A stretch of DNA of 9,367 nucleotides. Origin: Actinomycetota bacterium. Its GTDB lineage: Bacteria > Actinomycetota > Acidimicrobiia > IMCC26256 > PALSA-610. The stretch spans positions 1 to 9,367 of the forward strand of contig SXJQ01000321.1 of the NCBI GenBank assembly GCA_005779345.1, read 5' to 3'. This document shows positions 1 to 4,793 of the stretch, piece after piece. The first letter of the stretch is position 1. Each line of letters begins with the position of its first letter. The position numbers and the translations under genes are program-made. The notes beneath the pieces are model-generated. The model saw only the letters and a program-made list of their open reading frames with translations. It did not search any database and was not told the DNA's origin.

Positions 1-1
1 C

Positions 2-136
2 AGGAGCGGGCAGAGGGTGTTGCGCGGCGGCGCCGCGATCACCCCCCGCGGCCACGTGCGGCCGATCTACCGCAACTTCTTCCCGCCTGCGGCCCGCTGG
101 GTGTTCGGTGGTCTCCGACTCGCTTCCGACTCATGA
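2..136 (+). CDS. egtB: EgtB-like ergothioneine sulfoxide synthase, C-terminal end only
   Basis: Only the last 44 codons are in the window; the reading frame begins at base 2 and ends at TGA 134-136. The peptide contains VLRGGA, then YRNFFPP and RWVFGGLRLASDS. This is the end of the formylglycine-generating-enzyme-like (C-type lectin) domain of EgtB, where an RGG segment is followed by an arginine-rich strand and a closing G-x-RLA. EgtB is a non-haem iron enzyme that joins a cysteine-derived thiol to trimethylhistidine (hercynine) using oxygen. The catalytic iron site lies in the missing N-terminal part. The gene directly downstream is egtD, which supports the call over a generic sulfatase-modifying-factor protein. 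From memory, the YRNFF...RW ending is more like EgtB of cyanobacteria and Chloracidobacterium than the mycobacterial form; a full sequence would decide this. Confidence 0.8.
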   Translation, partial: RSGQRVLRGGAAITPRGHVRPIYRNFFPPAARWVFGGLRLASDS

Positions 137-153
137 GGCCCGACTCATGAGGG
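126..153 (+). repeat. 14-bp tandem duplication spanning egtB stop and egtD start
   Basis: The unit CCGACTCATGAGG(C/G) occurs at 126-139 and again at 140-153 with one mismatch. The first copy carries the egtB stop (TGA 134-136) and the second carries the egtD start (ATG 147-149). The ATG in the first copy (133-135) opens a five-codon frame, M-R-P-D-S, that stops at TGA 148-150. Each stop therefore overlaps the next start as ATGA. The repeat itself is read directly; that a single ancestral ATGA overlap was duplicated is inferred. Confidence 0.9.
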
Positions 154-1139
154 TCTCGCAGCCGGCAACGGTCGTCGACGTCCACCTCCGCGCCGCCGAG
201 GCGGCCGCCGCGTTGCGCGCCGACGTTCGCTCCGGTCTGACTGCCTCGCCCAAGACCCTCCCGCCGAAGTGGTTCTACGACGACCGCGGCTCGGCGCTGT
301 TCGAGGAGATCACACGGCTCGACGAGTACTACCCGACGCGCTGCGAACGGCAGATCCTCGACGTGCACGGCGACGACATCGCAGCCGCGACCAACGCCGA
401 CACACTCGTCGAACTCGGTTCGGGCACCTCGGAGAAGACGAGGCTGCTCCTCGACGCGCTGCAGCGGCGCGGCACACTCGCGAGGTTCGTCCCGTTCGAC
501 GTGAGCGAACGGACACTGCGCGACGCGGCCGAAGCGATCCGGGTCGAGTACCCCGGCATCGCGGTGCATGCCGTCGTGGGCGACTTCGAGCGACACCTCG
601 GCGCGCTGCCCCGTGGCGGCCGGCGGTGCATCGCGTTCCTCGGCGGCACCGTCGGCAACCTGCTCCCCGACCAACGGGCGCGATTCCTCGCCGCGATCGC
701 GACCGGCCTCGGGCCCGCCGACTCGTTCCTGCTCGGCGTCGACCTCGTGAAAGACGTCGATCGTCTCGAACGCGCCTACGACGACCGCGCCGGCGTCACC
801 GCCGCGTTCAACCGCAACGTGTTGCACGTGATCAACCGCGAGCTCGGCGCCGACTTCGAGCCCGACCGCTTCGACCATGTCGCTCGCTTCGACCCCGACG
901 CCGAATGGATCGAGATGCGCCTGCGGGCCACCATGCCGATGACGGTCCGGATCGCCGAGGTCGGCCTCGAGGTCGCGTTCGCGACGGGCGAGGAACTCCG
1001 GACCGAGGTCAGCGCCAAATTCCGGCGGGCCGGCCTCACAGACGAACTCACCGCCGCCGGGCTCGAACTCCGCGGCTGGTGGACCGACCCCGCCGGCGAC
1101 TTCGCCGTCTCGCTCTCCGGCCCGGCGGGGCGACCCTGA
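147..1139 (+). CDS. egtD: L-histidine N-alpha-trimethyltransferase EgtD
   Basis: EgtD uses three S-adenosylmethionine molecules to convert histidine to hercynine, the first step of ergothioneine synthesis, in the cytoplasm. The 330-residue product is close to the usual length of about 320. It shows PKWFYDDRGSALFEEIT near residue 40, EYYPTR, the SAM loop ELGSGTSEKT (residues 89-98), FLGGTVGNL, GVDLVKD and TEVSAKF. Histidine-binding residues known in Mycobacterium smegmatis EgtD (Tyr56, Asn166, Tyr206, Glu282, Ser284, from memory) all appear with one constant offset of five: Y61, N171, Y211, E287 and S289. The enzyme therefore looks active. ATG 147 is preferred because GAGG at 135-138 lies eight bases upstream. 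An in-frame GTG at 108 would add 13 residues and overlap egtB. The gene follows the egtB tail after 10 bases, and no egtC lies between them. Confidence 0.96.
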   Translation: MRVSQPATVVDVHLRAAEAAAALRADVRSGLTASPKTLPPKWFYDDRGSALFEEITRLDEYYPTRCERQILDVHGDDIAAATNADTLVELGSGTSEKTRLLLDALQRRGTLARFVPFDVSERTLRDAAEAIRVEYPGIAVHAVVGDFERHLGALPRGGRRCIAFLGGTVGNLLPDQRARFLAAIATGLGPADSFLLGVDLVKDVDRLERAYDDRAGVTAAFNRNVLHVINRELGADFEPDRFDHVARFDPDAEWIEMRLRATMPMTVRIAEVGLEVAFATGEELRTEVSAKFRRAGLTDELTAAGLELRGWWTDPAGDFAVSLSGPAGRP

Positions 1140-1149
1140 CCGGTTCATC

Positions 1150-1378
1150 TCAGCGAGCATTCCGGGCCAGCGGTCGAGCGGCGGGTCGACCTCGTCGACC
1201 GCGCTCGGAAGAGCGCGATGCGACCCTCAGCTCGCGCGTGTCGGTCACGACCACGATTGCTCCCGACGCGAGATCGTCGCCAACGACTTCGAGGGCGGAC
1301 TGGATCGCGGCGACCTGCTCCCTCGGCTCGTGACCTTGCCGCCGCCGCCATGGCGACCTCGTCGACCAAGAGCCTCAC
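1150..1378 (-). pseudogene. DUF5615 PIN-like toxin (VapC45-like), degraded
   Basis: This lies directly downstream of the DUF433 gene on the minus strand. It starts at GTG 1378-1376, overlapping the antitoxin stop by four bases (GTGA). The first residues, MRLLVDE, match the start of DUF5615 PIN-like proteins (for example VapC45 of Mycobacterium tuberculosis). After about nine residues the family sequence stops. The next family-like stretch is in a different frame, from about 1332 to the stop at 1152-1150. It reads PREQVAAIQSALEVVGDD and then LASGAIVVVTDTR, the usual end of the DUF5615 fold. Roughly the middle half of a normal protein of about 110-120 residues is missing, including the segment expected to hold the later acidic active-site residues. 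The GTG frame itself runs 77 codons but turns into arginine-rich nonsense. I infer an internal deletion with a frameshift and an inactive toxin. Confidence 0.7.
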
Positions 1379-1602
1379 GCCGAATCGCGCAACGGCAGCT
1401 CCCGCTCACGTACTGCCTCAGCCGCGAACAACAACGCCTGACGCACACCTTCGGCGTCGACCTGCGGGAAGTCGCCGACGATGCGGTCAACGGTCATGCC
1501 CTCAGCCACCATCGACACAACGGTCGCCACGGGGATCCGCGTCCCGGCAATGCAAGGCACCCCGCCCATGATCCGGTGGTCCACAGCGATCCGATCGAAC
1601 AT
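1375..1602 (-). CDS. DUF433 family antitoxin (VapB45-like)
   Basis: This is a 75-residue protein of the DUF433 family. It shows the conserved GGVPCIAGTRIPV (residues 13-25), then VSMVAEGMTVDRIVGDFPQV and a closing helix GVRQALLFAAEAV. The fold is a small helix-turn-helix-like domain, and DUF433 proteins act as antitoxins for DUF5615 PIN-like toxins, usually repressing their own operon. ATG 1602 is chosen over an upstream TTG at 1644 because the family motif starts a few residues later and the extra residues are arginine-rich and unconserved. The gene overlaps its toxin partner by GTGA. The antitoxin looks complete while the toxin is broken. It lies on the strand opposite to egtD and sufC, so it is a separate unit between them. 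Confidence 0.88.
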   Translation of the reverse strand: MFDRIAVDHRIMGGVPCIAGTRIPVATVVSMVAEGMTVDRIVGDFPQVDAEGVRQALLFAAEAVRERELPLRDSA

Positions 1603-1672
1603 GCTCGAACGCCTACGACCTGGCACCCGAACCACTGCCGCCAATCCCCGGGCCGGCGCGGGCGCCTTCGAG

Positions 1673-1690
1673 CAGGCGGCCGAGCGCCTG
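1673..1690. repeat. short inverted repeat in the DUF433-sufC gap
   Basis: CAGGCG (1673-1678) is followed six bases later by its exact complement CGCCTG (1685-1690). It lies just before the AT-rich operator-like element and between the divergent DUF433 and sufC genes. It could be part of a control region or chance in GC-rich DNA; the arms are only six bases. Confidence 0.3.
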
Positions 1691-1693
1691 GAT

Positions 1694-1722
1694 TTTCACT
1701 ACGTGGATAGTGGAATTAGCAT
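1694..1722 (+). promoter_or_regulatory. candidate sufC promoter with inverted-repeat operator
   Basis: This short stretch is strikingly AT-rich for the window. It contains an imperfect inverted repeat, TTTCACTA then TAGTGGAA, with the exact core CACTA (1697-1701), six bases, TAGTG (1708-1712). A possible -35 TTCACT (1695-1700) and -10 TAGCAT (1717-1722) are 16 bases apart, with the repeat lying between and over them, as expected for a repressor site. Transcription would begin near 1730, where there is an in-frame GTG. SufR and other Rrf2-type regulators control suf operons in related bacteria, but I cannot assign the protein. The element might instead serve the divergent antitoxin gene. Confidence 0.4.
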
Positions 1723-2536
1723 GAGTGGCGTGAACGCCTGTCCGTCCGACACGATCGCCTCCCCTGGCATGCCCCTGGCAGCAGCGCTCGAGATCCACGA
1801 TCTCCATGCGTCGGTCGAGGGCCGCGAGATCCTGCGCGGCGTCACGTTGTCGGTGCCCAACGGCGAGGTCCACGCCCTCATGGGGCCGAACGGATCGGGC
1901 AAGAGCACGCTCGCCAATGTCCTGCTCGGCAACCCGGTCTACGAGGTCACCGCCGGGCGGATTCTGCTGCTCGGCGAGGACATCACCGATCTCGGACCCG
2001 ACGCCCGGGCCGCGCGCGGCCTGTTCCTCGGCTTCCAGCACCCCGAGGAGATCCCCGGCGTCTCGGTGCTCAACTTCATGCGTCAGGCGATCGCCGCCCG
2101 CCGCGGGATCGAGAACTACTCGGTGCTCGAGGTGCGCCTCGAGGTCCTCGAGTGGACCAAGCGCCTCGGCATGGACGGTCGCTTCACGGAGCGCTACCTG
2201 AACGAGGGCTTCTCGGGCGGCGAACGCAAGCGCAACGAGTTGTTGCAGATGGCGTTGCTCCAACCCGAGGTCGCCGTGCTCGACGAGACCGACAGCGGAC
2301 TCGACATCGACGCGCTCAAGGCGGTCGCCGACGGCATCGCGACCATCCGCGCCGAACGGCCCCAACTCGGCATCGTGCTGATCACGCACTACCACCGAAT
2401 CCTCGACCATCTCGCCCCCGACGTCGTGCATGTCCTCGTCGACGGGCGCATCGTCGAGACCGGCGGGCCCGACCTCGCTCGTATCGTGGAAGCCGAGGGT
2501 TTCGACACGTTCCGCAGCAAGGTGACCTGCCCATGA
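1721..2536 (+). CDS. sufC: Fe-S cluster assembly ATPase SufC
   Basis: SufC is the ABC-type ATPase of the cytoplasmic SufBCD scaffold, where ATP hydrolysis drives cluster assembly. From the 1721 start, Walker A GPNGSGKST is at residues 55-63 and the Q-loop lies in FQHPEEIPG. The SufC-type signature FSGGERKRNE begins at residue 164, followed by Walker B ending in LDETDSGLD (D188, E189) and the switch histidine in LITHYH. These mark SufC rather than a membrane ABC transporter. The start is uncertain. ATG 1721 gives 271 residues but has no clear ribosome site. GTG 1730 would suit a leaderless transcript from the -10 TAGCAT. ATG 1769 gives 255 residues, nearest the family length. The gene overlaps sufS by ATGA. 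sufB and sufD are not in the window; the upstream neighbour is a toxin-antitoxin pair on the other strand. Confidence 0.95.
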   Translation: MSGVNACPSDTIASPGMPLAAALEIHDLHASVEGREILRGVTLSVPNGEVHALMGPNGSGKSTLANVLLGNPVYEVTAGRILLLGEDITDLGPDARAARGLFLGFQHPEEIPGVSVLNFMRQAIAARRGIENYSVLEVRLEVLEWTKRLGMDGRFTERYLNEGFSGGERKRNELLQMALLQPEVAVLDETDSGLDIDALKAVADGIATIRAERPQLGIVLITHYHRILDHLAPDVVHVLVDGRIVETGGPDLARIVEAEGFDTFRSKVTCP

Positions 2537-3780
2537 ACCTCGACGCCATGCCCCTCGATGTCGAGCGCATCCGTCGCGACTTCCCCGCGCTCGCCCGCGA
2601 GATCAGGGGCCAACGCGTCGTGTACCTGGATTCGGCGGCGTCGAGCCAGAAGCCCGAGTCGGTCCTGCGCGCGATGGACGACGCCTACCGGTGCTACTAC
2701 GCGAACGTGCACCGCGGCGTCTACCAGATGGCCGAGGAGTCGACCGCCGCGTTCGAGGCCGCTCGTGCCAAGGTCACCCGGTTCGTCGGCGCGCGCTCGA
2801 GCCGGGAGCTCGTGTTCGTCCGCAACGCGACCGAAGCGATCAACCTCGTCGCATACTCGTGGGGCCGCGCGAACCTGCAGGCGGGCGACGCCGTCGTGCT
2901 GAGCCACATGGAGCACCACGCGAACATCGGGCCCTGGCAGATGCTGGCCGAAGAGCGAGACATCGAGTTGCGCTGGATCCCGATGACCGACGACTTCCGC
3001 CTCGACCTGTCGACGCTCGACGAACTGCTGCGCGGCGCGCGGCTGCTCGCCGTCACCGCGATGTCCAACGTGCTCGGAACGATCAACGACATCCGACCCC
3101 TCGCCGATGCCGCACACGCGCACGACGCGCTGCTGCTCGTCGACGCGTGCCAGTACGTGCCGCACGTCGCGACCGACATCGTCGAGTGGGACGCCGACTT
3201 CGTCGCGTTCTCGGCGCACAAGATGCTCGGGCCGTCGGGAATCGGCGCACTCTGCGCGCGCGAGGAGATCCTCGACGCGATGCCACCGTTCCTCGGCGGC
3301 GGCGAGATGATCCGCGACGTTCGCCTCGACGGTTTCACGACGAACGAACTCCCGTGGAAGTTCGAGGCGGGGACCCCTGCGATCGTCGAGGCGATCGGAT
3401 GGGGTGCCGCGATCGACTACCTCGCAGCGCTCGGGATGACCGAGGTCCGCGATCACGAGGAGCGCCTCACGCGCTACGCGCTCGACGCGCTCACCGAGCG
3501 TTTCGGCGACGCGATCCACATCTACGGACCGCGCGACGTGTCGATCCGCGGCGGCGCGATCTCGTTCCTGTTCGACGACATCCACGCTCACGACATCAGC
3601 CAGGTCCTCGACCAGCGCGGCGTCTGCGTCCGGGCCGGTCATCACTGCGCCAAGCCTTTGATGCGGCGACTCGGCGTTCCGGCCACGAGCCGGGCGAGCT
3701 TCTACGTCTACAACACCGAGGCCGAGGTCGACGCGCTCGTCGCCGCGTTGGTCGCAGCCGAGGCCTTCTTCCGGATCTGA
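2533..3780 (+). CDS. sufS: SufS-type cysteine desulfurase
   Basis: This PLP enzyme removes sulfur from cysteine, giving alanine and an enzyme persulfide that is passed to SufU. The 415-residue product has the group II desulfurase features. It starts with RIRRDFPAL and YLDSAASSQKP, followed by NVHRGVYQM and the cofactor-stacking histidine region MEHHANIGPW (H128/H129). The PLP lysine is in SAHKMLGPSG (K230), the GGGEMI motif follows, and the persulfide cysteine is in RAGHHCAKPLM (C372). All key residues are present. ATG 2533 overlaps the sufC stop (ATGA), and AAGGTGA (2519-2525) lies seven bases upstream, which fixes the start. It is translationally coupled to sufC and followed 22 bases later by sufU, the usual zinc-dependent acceptor. 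The neighbouring egtD raised the question of the PLP lyase EgtE, but the HHCAKP motif and the Suf context favour SufS. Confidence 0.97.
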   Translation: MNLDAMPLDVERIRRDFPALAREIRGQRVVYLDSAASSQKPESVLRAMDDAYRCYYANVHRGVYQMAEESTAAFEAARAKVTRFVGARSSRELVFVRNATEAINLVAYSWGRANLQAGDAVVLSHMEHHANIGPWQMLAEERDIELRWIPMTDDFRLDLSTLDELLRGARLLAVTAMSNVLGTINDIRPLADAAHAHDALLLVDACQYVPHVATDIVEWDADFVAFSAHKMLGPSGIGALCAREEILDAMPPFLGGGEMIRDVRLDGFTTNELPWKFEAGTPAIVEAIGWGAAIDYLAALGMTEVRDHEERLTRYALDALTERFGDAIHIYGPRDVSIRGGAISFLFDDIHAHDISQVLDQRGVCVRAGHHCAKPLMRRLGVPATSRASFYVYNTEAEVDALVAALVAAEAFFRI

Positions 3781-3802
3781 CCGGGTTTAGGATCTGCCGA
3801 TC

Positions 3803-4297
3803 ATGTCATCGAACCTCGAAGACCTGTACCGAGAAGTGATCCTGGATCACTACCGCTCGCCGCGGAACCGGGGCGAGCTGCCGGTCCCGCCCGCGCATCG
3901 CAGCGAGGGCTTCAACCCGCTCTGCGGCGACGAGGTCACCGTGTTCCTCGACGTCGATCCCGACACGGCGATCGTGCGCGACATCAAGATTCAGGGCCAA
4001 GGCTGTTCGATCAGCCAAGCAAGCACGTCGATGATGAGCGCGGCGGTGAAGGGCCAGACGGTCGACGAGGCGCGGCGACTCATTCGTGCCTTCAAGGCGC
4101 TCATGTCGATCCACGAGACGCGCCTCGAGGGCGAGGGCGACGGCTCCGATCTCGCCGCCGACCTCGAAGGTGTCCGGCTCGGCGACCTCGAGGCGCTCCA
4201 GGGAGTGGTGAAGTTCCCGGTGCGGATCAAGTGCGCGACCCTCTCGTGGAACACCCTCCAGCAGGGCCTCGACGAGATCGCCGCCGCCGGCGAGTGA
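3803..4297 (+). CDS. sufU: SufU zinc-dependent sulfurtransferase
   Basis: SufU accepts persulfide sulfur from SufS and relays it to the SufBCD scaffold. The 164-residue protein has the IscU/SufU fold, beginning LEDLYREVILDHYRSPRN. The zinc ligands are visible: C41 and D43 in NPLCGDEV, C68 in QGCSISQAS, and C144 in RIKCATLSW. The extra segment between residues 100 and 135 and the KC in place of the HC of IscU mark it as SufU, not IscU. ATG 3803 has a weak ribosome site AGGA at 3789-3792. The same stretch reads TAGGAT (3788-3793), which could be the -10 of an internal promoter nine bases before the start. It is the last gene of the sufC-sufS-sufU unit; a sufT gene, often next, is not seen. Confidence 0.96.
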   Translation: MSSNLEDLYREVILDHYRSPRNRGELPVPPAHRSEGFNPLCGDEVTVFLDVDPDTAIVRDIKIQGQGCSISQASTSMMSAAVKGQTVDEARRLIRAFKALMSIHETRLEGEGDGSDLAADLEGVRLGDLEALQGVVKFPVRIKCATLSWNTLQQGLDEIAAAGE

Positions 4298-4323
4298 CGC
4301 CCGTCACGCCGCGGAATGCCGCG
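4295..4323 (+). terminator. two tandem small hairpins after sufU
   Basis: TGACG (4295-4299), which includes the sufU stop codon, pairs with CGTCA (4302-4306). CGCGG (4310-4314) pairs with CCGCG (4319-4323) across an AATG loop. No T-run follows, so an intrinsic terminator of the textbook kind is not present. A GC-rich I-shaped terminator, as often proposed in actinobacteria, is possible. Confidence 0.3.
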
Positions 4324-4334
4324 TGGGGCCGTCG

Positions 4335-4372
4335 ACCTTGTGCAACGTCGCTGGAACCTTGGCAACGTTGCC
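4335..4372. repeat. tandem direct repeat with central palindrome, possible operators
   Basis: ACCTTGTGCAACGT (4335-4348) is repeated as ACCTTGGCAACGT (4356-4368), with the shared GCAACGT cores 20 bases apart, about two helical turns. The second copy forms a perfect 12-base palindrome GGCAACGTTGCC (4361-4372); the first is a near-palindrome, GCAACGTCGC. Palindromes centred on CG are typical of LacI/GalR-type operators, but no such regulator is in the window. It lies between sufU and a small orphan gene. Confidence 0.4.
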
Positions 4373-4383
4373 CCGAGAACCTG

Positions 4384-4396
4384 GGAGCCTCGCTCC
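4384..4396 (+). repeat. short hairpin in the sufU-small ORF gap
   Basis: GGAGC (4384-4388) and GCTCC (4392-4396) form a five-pair stem with a CTC loop, extendable by two pairs past a bulged G. The bases after it are AT-rich (AGAATTCGAAA), making this the most terminator-like hairpin in the gap, though without a real T-run. Confidence 0.25.
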
Positions 4397-4436
4397 AGAA
4401 TTCGAAACCTGATGGCATTCGCGGCCGATGAACCGG

Positions 4437-4442
4437 TAGCGT
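4437..4442 (+). promoter_or_regulatory. possible -10 element of the small orphan gene
   Basis: TAGCGT fits the TANNNT actinobacterial -10 pattern and lies 28 bases before the preferred ATG at 4471. That would leave a short leader holding the GGGAGGG ribosome site. No convincing -35 was found. Confidence 0.25.
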
Positions 4443-4470
4443 GATGACCGAGTCGACGGCGGGAGGGCCG

Positions 4471-4653
4471 ATGCACACCGACGAGTTCGTGGGTTTGATC
4501 GACGAAGCACTCGAGCGTTTCGCGTCCCGTGATCTCGTGTCGGGAACCGAGATGCTCGACTTCTTGCTCGACCTCCGCCTTGCCGCGTTGCGTGTCGACG
4601 ACGAGTTGCGTCAGCTCATCGAAGCCGAACAGGCCGCAGCCCCCGCCGGCTGA
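4471..4653 (+). CDS. small hypothetical protein, 60 residues
   Basis: I do not recognise this protein. It is acidic, soluble and predicted to be largely helical: DEFVGLIDEALERFA, then SGTEMLDFLLDLRLAAL and a charged helix ending in EAEQAAAPAG. It has no cysteines, signal peptide or membrane segment. Start ATG 4471 is chosen because GGGAGGG (4461-4467) lies just upstream. The frame is also open from GTG 4441 and ATG 4444, but those overlap a possible promoter. The third-base G/C bias and the good ribosome site suggest a real gene. It lies 173 bases after sufU and 44 bases before the L,D-transpeptidase frame. A role in either pathway is not shown. Confidence 0.6.
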   Translation: MHTDEFVGLIDEALERFASRDLVSGTEMLDFLLDLRLAALRVDDELRQLIEAEQAAAPAG

Positions 4654-4684
4654 ACCGCGGCATCGTCGCAAGGGTCGGGCTCGC

Positions 4685-4690
4685 TAGCCT
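4685..4690 (+). promoter_or_regulatory. possible -10 element of the L,D-transpeptidase gene
   Basis: TAGCCT matches TANNNT and is followed after seven bases by ATC at 4698. That codon lies in the transpeptidase frame, three codons after an in-frame TGA starting at 4692. The spacing is that of a leaderless transcript. The -35 region is weak. Confidence 0.35.
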
Positions 4691-4793
4691 CTGACTCATC
4701 GCGACCATCCTCCCCGACGCTCCCCGCAGGCCCGGTCGACGCGAACGCGCTCGGTCGCGCAAGGTCCGTCGCATCGCCGCCATCGCAGTCGTC

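Noticed and set aside
39..1160. Long minus-strand open frame of 373 codons opposite egtD
   Set aside because: It is the antisense shadow of egtD in GC-rich DNA. It shows no domain, while the plus strand has complete EgtD motifs.
2389..3645. Long minus-strand open frame of 418 codons opposite sufS
   Set aside because: It is the mirror of sufS codons, and its composition (many V, R, D, E repeats) is that of an antisense frame without motifs.
2533..3780. EgtE (PLP C-S lyase) instead of SufS, given egtD nearby
   Set aside because: The persulfide cysteine motif RAGHHCAKP and the tight sufC-sufU context fit a SufS desulfurase. An EgtE would not be expected between sufC and sufU.
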